From positions 3,166,501 through 3,230,500 of the forward strand of contig JACSYO010002159.1 in the NCBI GenBank assembly GCA_016806645.1: 64,000 nt of DNA. The letters are read 5' to 3'. A model generated the notes under the pieces. That model saw only the letters and a program-made list of their open reading frames with translations, did no database searches and had not been told where the DNA came from. The stretch comes from Ophiodon elongatus. Taxonomy: Eukaryota > Chordata > Actinopteri > Perciformes > Hexagrammidae. The position numbers and the translations under genes were made by a program. Shown piece by piece: positions 38,642-49,411 of the stretch. Position 1 is the first letter of the stretch. The number at the start of each line of letters is the position of its first letter.

Positions 38642-41269
38642 TCCTGAAGGAGGAACATAACTTTCCCCGTGCTCCACCACTTTAACCTGCAGAAGGAAGA
38701 TCACAGAATTCTTTCAAGACGACATTCACTATTTCCCTCTGCTGCCACACGCAGAGCAACTATTCCACACTGCTGAGCTTTGTTGTGTTTAATTCAGCTA
38801 CCGTGAGTCAGGTCGGTAAACTGTATCTCATAAGTTAAAAGACCAGAGGAACCCGAGTTCGCCAGTCGGGTTCCTGTGTGATAAAATGACAGTTACTGTG
38901 CTTCACTGCGGCAGCAAGGATCCTTTTTGTCTTTCTTTGAATGTTTTTAATTTATTTCTTAACTAACCCACAAACACACACGCACGCACGCACGCTCATT
39001 CATACACAGATGTTGTGTTAATGAACATTCGCATCCATTGTGTGTCACATTCCTACTTCAATTAATCACAGCCGAGCTGCCATTGTGGAGTCTAGCACGG
39101 CATGATCACTCACGTGACTACGTCCGCCATCTTGCTCTCTCTCTCTCCTTTTTCTCTAGCTTCCACCCCCCCCCTAAACCCCCAACACACGCACACGCAC
39201 ACGCACGCGCACACTCCCCCTCACCACGTGATTGTGAGCTTACGTTTCGGTCTTTGATCTATATAGATTTTATTTTTCATCTTCAGTTGAAAGATGAAAT
39301 TACATTTCAAATGTAATTTAGGTTACAGCCAAATTCACAGTCAGATTCCAACACTTTACCATAGTCTGGTGAATAATGAATTGACTGACAATACAGAATA
39401 AAACATAATTGTGTTAACTTATTGACTCTTCCCCTCTTTGACTCAAGCTCTTTTTTAAAAGACAAATGCACAGTCCATCCTATCTCTCTACGTCCGCTGG
39501 AGGCCTGCCTTTTGTTTACCTGTTGTCATGGGGAATCGTGGAAACGGAGCTCCATTCAAGGTGGCTTTCTTCATTCACCACATACGGGCTTAACTCAGAG
39601 TGAATAAACTCAGAGTTGATTGAACAAGCTCTGATCAGCTGTTTGTGGAACTGAAAACTCAAGAGTTTCCCATCTCAGGGTTAGACTCAGTTTGTTAAAG
39701 CTGCTTTCTGAAACAGGGCCCTGTTGTCAGCAGTGGCTTTAACTTTGTGAGGGCACGTGAAGTTGATTTGAAGTACCGGTCATGCTGAGAGTCCAGAAAG
39801 CAGAGTGGACAGAGGACTTAAGTCCAGCAAGAGTGTACTTTTCATCATTAAAGGAGAGAGTCAAACTATGGAAATCCTTGAGAGTTTGTGTTTCAGCAGA
39901 GATGAAGTTGTTTTTTCTTTCAAATCTGTGATAAAAATCAACTCAATTCAGACGCTGCAAGCTTCTTCCTGTAATAAATTGACTGCTGAGAGTAAATTGA
40001 GCTTTTAACAATCTTTCAGCAGTTTGAAATTGCATAGTTTATAACTTCAACTCGAAGAAACTCATCTGGTACATTGCAAGCAGCAAAAATGATTGTGAGA
40101 AATTATATTATGTAAATGTCCTTTTCCAACTCATTTTCAAGAAGGCAAAACACAAGCCAAATCCTACTTCTGTTCACAGAGCACGTCTCTCAGCAAGAGT
40201 AATTATTATAAAAATTCAGCATCAGCGGATAACATTACTTTTTTCATTTGTGAAAGAAGGAATAGTAATTTCCCTTCATTAAAACCCATAAGCAAGGCAC
40301 TTAAAATACTTAATATCAGACTCTCTAGTCAAAAGCTCAAAACGCTTGTTTCTAACTTCTGCAACGCTGGTTGGGTGATTTGTTTCTACTCCAATATTGT
40401 CATTTATTCTATAAAAGTTATATAAAAATTCTCTTCACAGAAAAAAACTGCATGTTAACAGAGTGAAATTATCATTCCATTGTTAGATTTAAAATACAAT
40501 AATATATATATATATATATATATATTCACTGTATCTATCCTGTGCAGGTGAATTAATGTATTTACGCATGCCTGTTTTTTATCTTGTCATATGTAGATAT
40601 TAAGTTATCTGTTCTGGTTTAGGTCTCTCGCTGTCATTTTTCTTAAAAATAATCTTTCAAAAGGACAAGGTAAAGAGCAATATCTTACAGTTGCTCGACC
40701 AATTACAGCCATTGTACTACCTTAAATCGTGTCCATTTTCTCAACACGTACGAAGTGACACTCCAAACCTTAAGAACAACAACTGCCTACAAAGCAGCAG
40801 CAAGGGAGCAACAACAACCTGCTGCATGAACATGTCCACCACCTCCAAGCCCAGACGCCACCTCGAGCAAGCGGCTGGAAGAAAGTGCGGGGGTTTTTTT
40901 TGGGCTACGTCGCGTCATTTCCGTCTTAAAACTCAAACATTTACCTCGCTGTCATTTGAGGCCACAAACATGCCTCCTGCTCCAGCTTTGAGACGAGACA
41001 CTAGAGACGTCTTGGTCCATTCTTTGTTGCCAAAAGGGTGTGGAATGTTTCATCTTCCACAGTATGCTACTCACCATGGTGCAGCTGCCCTCCGTGTCGT
41101 CGTCCAGCAGGCCCAGCCTACAGAGAGCTTTCTCATTCCTCAGCCAATACTCCGACGAGTCCAGCACACTGTTACTGCACAGGACCTGCAGCACACAGAT
41201 AAAGCCTTGCTCAGGTACATCAGCACTGTGGAAATCATACCGCACAGAGGCACACATGGAGCACAACAC

Positions 41270-41329
<60 letters not shown>

Positions 41330-44300
41330 TCATCTGCGTTTCCCCCTCTGTTGTTGGGATCAATTGACCTTTATTTCCGGATAAGTGACCGCGGCACAGG
41401 ATCAACAATCTGTCATTTAACCAGACTCTGCACAGTATAAATACCACGGTTATTGCCTCCTCCCTGGAGGGACACTTTCATGAAGCCCTCAGGGTGAAAC
41501 CTACAGTCATTGCGCTGCCTTTGTCAATGATTTGTCACTTGACATACTCTAATTGAAAGATATTGATCTTGTTGTTTCAATATAGCCAATTACAATGTCA
41601 ATTTATTTACACAGGTGAAATAAAAAATTCCCCTCGATGCTTATGCGAGGTTTGGACCATATGATAGGTTTATACTTATTTATTTGTAAAACAATATGAC
41701 AAAAGACAGCCAATGTACAGCCGATAAAAATAAAAATCACATGCTATATATAAAATAATGATTACGCAATTACTTTGACGTATGATTACTATCACGTGTG
41801 TGTTCTCACTGTGTATTTTTAGTGGCAAATCATCCCCCCTCAGGAACGGACCATCTGTGCAGGCCCTCGGCCAGGTAAAGGTGACGTAGTCTCAGCTGAT
41901 CTCAGAGAGCGATCATATCAAGGGGCCGCTGGCACGGCATAGCGGAGCCCGAGGTTCAATTATAAGAAAGACATCGCCACGTGACTCTGCCAGACACTCG
42001 AGTGGAAGTCGGTTGAGATCATGAGCGGTAGGCTAATTAGAGACACACATCAGCGGGCACACCTGCACGTACACACAAGCGGTAAGAGACGCACACAAAT
42101 AGACCTACACACAATTTTTAGAAAGGAAATTCAATCTAGCCTCTACCTCAGCCCACTGATCTGTGCCATTTCCCCTCCTGTCTCTCTGGCACTGGGAGAT
42201 GATAAATCTACTGTGCTGACCCCGGGGCTTGGCTGTACCTCGCATTGCACAGTCCCTAGGTGTCACAGGCACCCCGGCGGAGGAAATGAAAATCTCTTGC
42301 ACTGAAGATAAACTGACAGGGAGGCAGATATGAGGGACAGGTGCACAGGCACATGAACAGAGAGAAAGAAGAAGTGGCCACACAGCAGAGGGACACACAG
42401 GGAGACGGATGTATCCTTGCATCCTTTTTCTTTTTTTTTTACCTTCTTGCAGGCGCTGATGGATGAAGCCACGGTGCTCTCCGTGCTTCCTCCCTCCACC
42501 TCGACAGCCTGTGAGCCTTCAAACATGGCAGACGACTGGAAGTTACTGCAAGGCAAAAAGGGCACAGAGTTGACTTTGTCAGAGCAAGTTCTTGTCAAGT
42601 GCTCAACACTTCCTTTTAATAATACATGTTTTTAAAAGTCTTGGATCAGTACTCTAGGAGTAGCCCACCGCCTGTCACATTTGTGCATACTGTACAGATG
42701 TGGCAGTCATCCAACAAATTAACCAGCTATTGTCGGACTGGTGAATAATGTCAATATTCTGAGCCAAAGGCTTAATTCCTTCACTTAGATTATTCCCAGG
42801 CTTGTAAGACAGCGCCAGCACAGCCTCTATTGCCCCATTTCAGAAAATGTATATGGCCAACCAAGGTGACACTTTCCATCATTTATTAAAGCGTGCAAAG
42901 AGTTTTAGGTGTTGCTCTTTGAACGTCAAGTCCCTTTTATCACATTATTATTTATGAGAAGCCATTGTAGCTTATTTTAAGCTACAATAGAAAATAAAGT
43001 TTCTTTATGGATTTCTATGATGTCTTCTCTCTGCATAAATACGCTCGTGGCACAGGCTCCATAGCATGAATGCAAAGCCCACTCCCTTTGTGAGATGTAG
43101 CTTTTTGCAGAAGGCTAGAGTACATTATATATTAGTATGAAACTAAGCATTAAAGTCTCAAAGATTCCTCGCCACTTTGCCAAATTGTGAAATTTGACAG
43201 CGACGGCGACAGGATACAGCAGAATATACAGGGAAACACAACATGTGTCCCTCATCTGGTGCTTAAAACAAAATGACTCAATAATCTGTAGTGATGGGAA
43301 CGTCTGTCAGACTACGGTCTTAACACAACATAGCGAACTCTAGATCCCAGGAAGGCATCATTATCCTCCGTGCATGCTTTCACTGAGATAAGCCAAATCG
43401 AAGCTTATCTGGAATGGCATTAATGAGGATCAATTTGGAAAATAAGGAGGATGGGGAGGAATATTTAAATATGAGCAGCTTTTCTTTTTCTTCCTGTAAT
43501 CCACAAATTTCAAAGCAAATTAAAAAGCATTTTATTTTGAAAAGCCCCCAGGGATCACAGAACCCTATCTATTTGCAGTTAATGAACATGCCTGAATAAA
43601 TAATTGTGTCACATGAAAAGTGATGATGCACTCCTGGAGATAAGTGGATGTGATGTGCTTTTCAATGTGCTGCTGTATCTGCCAGACACGCATCAAAACA
43701 CCCATCAAACACGCACGCGCGCACACACACGTACGCACACACTATGTTGGATGCATGCAGAAAATTGAGAGCTTACGACACTGCAAAAAAAAAAAATGGA
43801 ACACTATAAAAAAAAAAAAAGAAGGAAGGAAAAACAGCATAGGCCTGTCTGTGTTCGTCATGCAAATTGTGAGTGATTTCCGCACGAAAGAGAAGAAGAC
43901 CAACGGGATCAGATTCGTCATGCACGACCTCATTTCTAATCTTTGCGCTTTACGACCTTTCCATCACGACGCGGTGATGATTGACAGGTTGTAGCGCTCT
44001 CGCGCTGCGGGGGCCCCCAGGTGCCCGGCAGACATCCGCCAGCGGTGGAGGACGCAATTAACCCCTGAAACGTCTGGCTTTCACCGACTGCCCCCGGTCC
44101 GCGGTTGTAATTGACTGAACGCTCGTGTGGACCAATTTAGTGCCCAACAGGCAACTTTTGGTGGCAGCCTTCTGATTCCACCGGAAAGAGTTCAAATTGC
44201 ACAACATTATCAATGTGGCAGGGTTAGGTCCTGGAGACTGCAGAAACCTTTTGCCATTGGAGGAAAAACTGGCCAAGTGTTTACATTTCTATTTTTAAAC

Positions 44301-44751
44301 GTCACTGCTTTGCATTTCTTTTTTTTTCTTTTTTTTTTTTTTTGTTGCATACATCCATCATTCAGGCCAGGCAAGCTGACACGTCTCGTTGACTGCACAA
44401 ACACTGACAGTCGACCGTGGAAGCGGCTTTACTGCACCACTCTGCGTGGATTTGGTTCTCCGGCACTGAACACAAAGTGACACACTTCGCACAGTCAAAA
44501 GATCACTGCGCTCCGATGCAAACATCACGATCACTTCACTGCTTTTGTAAAACAATATCTAATATACCATTTTTCAAAAAGGTGCTGTAAGATAGATGTT
44601 GATGAACATCAGACGTACAATTTAGGTGCTCAAAGACATTTCCCATGTTGATGTCGTTTGGGAATGTATGCGCCCATGACCATCGACACATCCCGGTAGG
44701 ATAAACAGTCTCTTACCTCGGCGTTTTCAGAAGGCACTCTGCGCCTGCCAT
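17455..44751 (-). CDS. sphkap: SPHK1-interactor and AKAP-domain-containing protein (Sphkap)
   Basis: A-kinase anchoring protein (SKIP) that tethers protein kinase A, known from brain and heart. Twelve coding exons on the minus strand: 44717-44751, 42443-42545, 41075-41185, 28616-28675, 28131-28271, 27076-27343, 22992-26376, 21239-21400, 20212-20295, 19414-19463, 18248-18432, 17455-17613. All phases agree; the product is 1580 residues (human about 1700). Conserved blocks: SISACKK in exon 2, LDSSEYWLRNE in exon 3, VSPDLPKL and QPKENEI in exon 5, IIFEINKFLIGL and SSIEEDFLTASEHL in exon 6, AKAP helices in exon 7, LEPECVDSEL and LQWIAASELG in exon 11, and SLFDWLLE at the C-terminus. The start ATG (context AGAATGG) opens a short first exon like the human one. 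Intron 3 is about 12.4 kb. A six-Glu run sits near the C-terminus. Confidence 0.95.
17835..18080 (-). repeat. Degenerate tandem block around AGTATGCCATAAAAAGTCA (sphkap intron 11)
   Basis: At least five imperfect units with cores AGTATGCC, AGTATGTCC or AGTATGCAA followed by A-rich tracts and GTCA. Read on the minus strand it resembles the block at 14800-14975, so the two are probably inverted relatives. Confidence 0.5.
19510..19790 (+). repeat. Dispersed fish repeat in sphkap intron 9
   Basis: Starts with AGAGTTCAACATTTTGGGAA, then CACTTTCTCGCTCAGTGTTAGATGAG (first half), GGTTAGCTTAGCTTAGCATA and CAATTAACACTTTACATTTT. I recognise it as a very common teleost dispersed sequence. Other copies here are at 60540-60670 (5' part) and 16172-16282 (3' part). 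Confidence 0.65.
22992..26376 (-). CDS. sphkap: sphkap exon 7: large central exon with kinase-anchoring helices
   Basis: One exon of 3385 bases encodes residues 240 to about 1368, most of the protein. In order: a conserved amphipathic stretch YATNLAESVLQDAFIRLS (about 298-315); a low-conservation acidic and Ser-rich region; the helix YADDLAATVVSMATELAA (about 820-840), matching the PKA-RI-binding helix of human SPHKAP; LSEIKRKTEE; then two related motifs, SCESITDEFSRFMVNQM (about 1015) and STESITEEFYRFMLLDM (about 1083); and MLIHETWSSSIESLMRKNK (about 1205). The acceptor follows a CTCCTCACAG tract and the donor is CAACAG|GTAGTG. The frame is uninterrupted, so the gene looks functional. Confidence 0.93.
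27429..27477 (+). repeat. GCAC/ACAC microsatellite in sphkap intron 5
   Basis: Alternating CACG and CACA units, just upstream (in gene sense) of sphkap exon 6. Confidence 0.8.
31485..31735 (+). repeat. Dispersed repeat, copy 1 of 3 in this window
   Basis: Carries GGCCACCTGGGGGCAG, CACCAACTCCTGAGAAAAAT and GCTGCTAAATGCTCCACTAT. The same landmarks in the same order occur at 46055-46440, and in reverse at 51190-51540. Confidence 0.65.
33472..33513 (+). repeat. (TA)n microsatellite
   Basis: About 21 uninterrupted TA units within sphkap intron 3. Confidence 0.95.
34040..34215 (+). repeat. Dispersed fish repeat with GTTTGGTTAAGGTGAGGG
   Basis: The landmarks GTCCAATTGGGGACAAAAG, CTGATTTTTGAGTCATTGGG and GGTTAAGGTGAGGGAAAGGG are familiar from a dispersed sequence in fish genomes. 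The copy is short and non-coding. Confidence 0.5.
38451..38458. promoter_or_regulatory. Perfect CRE palindrome TGACGTCA
   Basis: A full cAMP-response element sits inside sphkap intron 3, in a locally GC-richer stretch (38375-38600) within the probable transposon relic. A site of this length can occur by chance, and it is far from any promoter seen here. Confidence 0.25.
38605..38639 (+). repeat. (CA)n microsatellite
   Basis: About 17 CA units in sphkap intron 3. Confidence 0.95.
40502..40525 (+). repeat. (TA)n microsatellite
   Basis: About 12 TA units in sphkap intron 3, some 550 bases downstream (in gene sense) of exon 3. Confidence 0.9.
41266..41327 (+). repeat. (CA)n microsatellite next to sphkap exon 3
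   Basis: About 30 CA units with one AAA interruption, in intron 2 about 80 bases before the exon 3 acceptor. On the coding strand it is a GT/TG tract. Long open frames reading HTHTHT or VCVCVC here are artefacts. Confidence 0.95.
43950..44120. other. GC- and CpG-rich block in sphkap intron 1
   Basis: A sharp island of CpG-rich sequence (GCGCTCTCGCGCTGCGGGGG, GGTCCGCGGTTG) in AT-rich surroundings, about 600-800 bases downstream of the first coding exon. It holds no frame that fits sphkap. It could be an intronic promoter or enhancer, or simply the edge of the promoter CpG island. Confidence 0.35.
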
Positions 44752-45130
44752 TCTGTCAACAAAACAAAAAAAAGAAATAGCCAAACTGTCCTCAACCGGT
44801 GTGATTATTTCCTCTGTGGGGGGGGGGGGAAGTGGGACAAGGAGAGGCACGCGTAATCGTCCCCGGGACACTGTCAGGTCCAGATGCGCACCCCCGAGCG
44901 AGCACTGAAGGAATCCCGGACTTCTTCGCCGCGGCTGGAGGAGGACTGTGGTGAAGTGAGCCCCCCTGGTATCAGCGCGCAGCAGCACCGCCACCGACTG
45001 TCCTGCGCTCCGCCAAATGCCGAGTGCAGGCGCAGGAGCCCCGCGCGGATCACAACGTAACGAGCGGCACGACGCAGGCAAGGGTATGGACATGGGCAGT
45101 GCGCGCGCATGTCGATGCGTATGTGTACAA
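44752..45130 (-). promoter_or_regulatory. CpG-rich 5' UTR and presumed promoter of sphkap
   Basis: Upstream of the sphkap ATG the sequence becomes dense in CpG (GCGCGCAGCAGC, CGCGCGGATC, GTGCGCGCATG) from about 44850 to 45130, with a poly-G run at 44819-44829. This is the usual look of a vertebrate CpG-island promoter. The transcription start cannot be placed from sequence. Open frames across it are incidental. Confidence 0.5.
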
Positions 45131-46054
45131 ACAAGACGCACGGGCACACGTATACGTACTTGTTTTTCTACCAAATACAAGGCTAATTAATCCATGGCTC
45201 ACTTAAGACTGGTGTGCGCAGTTCACTGAAACTGAGAAAGTAACAGTATAGTGAAACAGGGAATTAATGACGGTAATTAAATATCTCCATCACATCTGGA
45301 ACACATGCTTGATCAAGAAGAGAGCCGGGCTGAGGACACTATCAGACGTCATTCTGACTTCCAGCTGCACGTGAATGCTCTTCATGCAGGTGCTCTACCT
45401 CAAACACAAGGTCATTGCAGCAGATTTGATAGTTGACCTGCCTTTTGCCCTCAGCAACAAGCACACAGCGGCAACACATCCCTGAACACATTCAAAGAGC
45501 TCATTTTCCAGCAGAAGCAGACGTTCCTGTTATTACTGTGTGACCAAGCTACAGGGGACTAACTTAGACACTTTCAATGAGCAGTCTCCATGGAAATGTC
45601 GAAGTCTTCAGTGCATCTTCTTTGGTATAATTACAGAGTAGATTTGAACGTTTAGTCACATTGTCCTGTGGTAGCAGTCTGCAGAGTGACAGTAGTCGAT
45701 ATTTGAACGCACTGGGACATGAATTGTACAGAGCCAAGCTTATGCTGGAGTAAGCCCATACCAATATTGGTATAGCAATATTATATATATATATTAATAT
45801 CAGATAATTATATGTCACATTACCAAACATTTTAGACTTTTCTTATGAACAGACTGTGTAAAGGCATTGCAGTTTCTGTGTTATGGCAAGTTGCTTGCCA
45901 GCTGACCTGCACACCAAAATGATATATCTGTGATACGATCAAATTAGCTGTCATGCTGATGTATTGGTCTCTTTATGTGTTTACAAAATTGTATTTTATA
46001 TGGAAGAGTGTTCAAACTTATTTTGATCTCTTAGAACTGCACTAATACATTTAT

Positions 46055-46440
46055 TTTGGTCACCTGGGGGGCAGCACAACAAGCTGTAAATACAACTGTG
46101 ACATTTATTCCCCGTATAAAGTTAATATGGCGACTTGGCTGAATTTAAATCCAACATTCACTTTCTTTTATCTCTTTCTTTGGCCTTCACCAACTCCTGC
46201 AAGAACTATTTGTCTCTTAAGCGGCTAAATGCTCCACTATGTTTACCAGCTAGAGTTGCCAACTCCGTGTGTTTCTGGGTGCTGGGCAGATAGCGTGCAA
46301 TTCATCAGAGCCCGTTTGCTGTTTGCTGAGTCTGGAAAGAAGGTTGGTGAGAGCCGTGAGCGTGACCCCAAAATATAACTATCAGCTGAGAGATGCTGAA
46401 GCACTCCATAAGGCTGAGGGGAACTTCTCTGTTGGTGATC
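46055..46440 (+). repeat. Dispersed repeat, copy 2 of 3 in this window
   Basis: Shares GGTCACCTGGGGGGCAG, CACCAACTCCTGCAAGAACT and CGGCTAAATGCTCCACTATG with 31485-31735, and continues further through GGTGAGAGCCGTGAGCGTGA and GAGAGATGCTGAAGCACTCC. Confidence 0.65.
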
Positions 46441-47004
46441 ATTTTCTGTGGGTTTGTAACTTATTAATAACTTTGACATTACACATAGTCGGCTGAGCCT
46501 TTTTTTTCCACCAGAATATTGCAATTCTTAAGTTGTATTTTATATTCTCTCTATTGTTATCATCAAGCCAGCCAACTAATGAGCTAACTTGTTGTCAATT
46601 ATCTGATTTGGCATTTGACCAGAAACGTAATGGGGATTAAAGTATCAGTGTTTAAAGAATAAACAACTTCCATGACAACCCAAAATATCTTTGATATCTT
46701 ATGAGAAACAGCATACATCATTTAACTCGCACCCATCTGGACTAAGGAATACAAAAATGCCTAAACACACACATCCCAGACTTCCATTTGCCACTTGAGA
46801 CAGCTGTCACCTCCATCACCTAAGGAAAAATAAGACAGCCTTGAGAGGAACAGCTATATACGTTCTGTAACATATTAATATACAATCAGGGGGGGGTTAA
46901 GGAGTCAACTTCAATTCTTTATCATCCCACTGAGACTGCCATGGGTGATGAAGAAAATAGATAGATATTCAGGAGGAGTATAGAGAAAGCATGACGATGA
47001 GATC

Positions 47005-47043
<39 letters not shown>
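47005..47043 (+). repeat. (TG)n microsatellite
   Basis: About 19 TG units with one TATA interruption. Confidence 0.9.
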
Positions 47044-48741
47044 CAAAGAGAGAAATGATGCTTTGTAGATTTGTGCGGTGTCCAGAGTTTACATCTTCAC
47101 TCTGCTTAAAAGGATGATTTCTGCCAAAGGGAACGCTTATTTTCAGCGTGCCCTCAATCTCAAAGAAGATAGATTTTTACATGCTGTTATCAGCTGCCGT
47201 GCTATTTCTCTCCCTCTGGATGCCACTTGCCTTCTTTCAACTCCTAACAATATCAAACTCCAATTTCTGCAATTTCCCAGTGTACTACGCAACCCACAAG
47301 GAGCACAAATGCTACAAAAACACTTGCTGGGCCTCGCCTAAAATATGAAGCATTTCAATGAAATACCTTTCCAAATAATATATATTTGAGCATTTTTTTT
47401 GTTATGAAACATATTCACCAAGTTTTCACTGAGAAGAGGAACATAACTAGCTCAGCCAGTTCCCGACAAACGTCTCATTAAAGATTCTGATATAAATAGC
47501 TGAAGGTCTGCATTAGCCAGCACTTTTCACCAACTGTGTGTGCCCTCCGAAGTTATGGACTGTACCTTCTAGTTTCATGCTTCTCAGCAGAGGAAAAACT
47601 GTTTCTCTAGCTGAGTGTCATCTTAAAACATAGTTACGTGGTGCTAAGAAAGCTAAATGTTTTCTTTAACATGGATGGAGTGCACAAAAAATGCAAAAGA
47701 AATGCCAATTAAATTGGTCATATTCAAACTGGGTAAAGTGGACCTGCTCCCTCTTTGTCAAAAAAAAGACACCATGCAGTGCTATATCACGATATTTCCT
47801 ACAACATCAAAGTAATTGGGTTGCTGACTAAAGTTAACCTGTATGTTGCTGGTTGAAATGTTGATAAAATAACTAGTAATTTCAGTAGAATCATGTGTAT
47901 GTGACTAGAAGAAATATTGAGTCTGAGGTATGAAGCTGAAAAGTATTTTGGTTTTGGCAGAACAGAAACTCCCACATCATCTCAGGTTTTGTGCCGTTTG
48001 GTGATGCACATGAGTGACCTTAAAGGGTGACCCAAATAGAATATCAACATAATCCCCTTCATCACCTGCACGGTCTAAATATAGATGGATCAGAGTTAAG
48101 AGCATGAAGTATACCAGCATCACTACAGAGCCAGAGAGTTTTATGGGATGATGTCTTGGGTTTTATGCTGTTGCACCGATTTGTGTTTTTTTGGCATCCT
48201 ACAAGCACTTTTAACTGCAACAACAACAAAAAGAAAATATTATATTTAAATGAGGTACGCTGTCATAAGGAAGAAATAGTACCATTTGTTTGATTTTACA
48301 TGAACATGGTTCATGTCTATTGACGTAAACTTTGCTTATTAATTATTTTGCTCACTGCTTAAAATGACAGGAATCACTTATCTCTTCATTTCCCACTCTC
48401 AGGTTAAGCCAATACCAGTTACTGGACCTACAGCAGAATTTACTGGTATGCACAAACACTGTCTGACTGGGCTGAATTGATTGACTTTAATGTGGTAGTG
48501 AAAGCTGAGCTCACAAGATGCTTTCTGACTGTGTGCATCACAACTCACGGGCCCTGTTCCCCCCGTTAAACGTACTCAATTTATTGCATGAGTTTTCAGA
48601 GTAAACCCAGACTCGCTTCAGAAGCGCAACATAAAGTGTATGACTGAGAGTGTGCTTCAAACCAAGTGCTTGTTTAATCATAACAGCATCTGAAGCACCC
48701 TTTCTGATGACAATAAAAGGAGATTAGCCTGGTCTGCTGAG

Positions 48742-48767
48742 CTCTCTCTCTCTCTCTCTCTCTCTCT
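48742..48767 (+). repeat. (CT)n microsatellite
   Basis: Thirteen CT units. Confidence 0.9.
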
Positions 48768-49318
48768 TGTCATTCTTCACACAACCGCTTCAGTCACTTT
48801 TCTTTGTGTGCTCAGCGAAGCACGTCATGAATGCCTTTGATGGGATACTGTCCGAATGTGTGCTCCGGCTATCCTCATTGGTTTGATTCGTTGTGTGCGC
48901 CGTGCTTTTCTTCCGCATGCGGATCACATTTTTAACACCGGATGTAAACGGGGTCACGATGTGACGTCTTCGCCAACAGGCGTCAGATCAACCGACCTAC
49001 AGACGCATCACAGAGGACTTCCTCCCGTACGGACGACTTACATTGTTTCAAACAGGAAGTTAAAGTCCCCTGACAGCTCCGTGTGACATTCATGCATTTA
49101 GCACTCGGCGTGCGTTCCGAACAGTCGTAAACAGTCGCATGGCAACAGCGAGTCAGTTTTTTTTTTTTGTGTTCTTCAAAAGGGAGCCAACAGATGGATA
49201 ATAAACAACCAGAAACAGCTTACTAATAACACACACACAATAACAAAGTGGTGGACATGAAGCTGCACAGATGTTGAATACCAAACACCAACAGGAGTCA
49301 AACTTCATTGATGTTTAG

Positions 49319-49319
<1 letters not shown>

Positions 49320-49409
<90 letters not shown>
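49320..49409 (+). repeat. (CA)45 microsatellite with a pyrimidine-rich flank
   Basis: Ninety bases of pure CA. It is followed at about 49475-49565 by CTC and TTC tracts, giving a strongly strand-asymmetric block. Confidence 0.95.

Positions 49410-49411
<2 letters not shown>

Larger units (their letters stand above)
37570..39725. mobile_element. Probable non-autonomous DNA-transposon relic with inverted ends
   Basis: The left end (37575-37620: GTTAGTTAACCCTGAGATGAG, GAAACTCTGGGTTTTC) is an imperfect reverse complement of the right end (about 39650-39700: GAAAACTCAAGAGTTTCCC, ATCTCAGGGTTAGACT). Further AACTCAG-type motifs also pair across the ends, and the right end closes with CTGAAACAGGGCCC. 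The 2 kb between has no transposase frame. The style resembles Harbinger-type fish elements, but the family is uncertain. It could also be two separate insertions facing each other. Confidence 0.45.
28676..41074 (-). other. sphkap: sphkap intron 3, about 12.4 kb
   Basis: This intron separates the three N-terminal exons from the rest. I see no coding exon in it. Contents: a hairpin GAGTTAGT-TCCC-ACTAACTC at 29310-29329, a dispersed repeat at 31485-31735, a TA microsatellite at 33472-33513, a dispersed repeat at 34040-34215, a probable DNA-transposon relic at 37570-39725, and CA or TA tracts near 38605 and 40502. The remaining sequence is AT-rich and nondescript. Confidence 0.7.

Noticed and set aside
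40691..41440. 249-codon plus-strand open frame
   Set aside because: It runs antisense over sphkap exon 3 and through a CA microsatellite; it has no recognisable domain.
44713..45180. 155-codon minus-strand frame across the CpG island
   Set aside because: It overlaps the sphkap start, but conserved sphkap sequence begins only at the ATG at 44749-44751; the upstream frame is open because of base composition.
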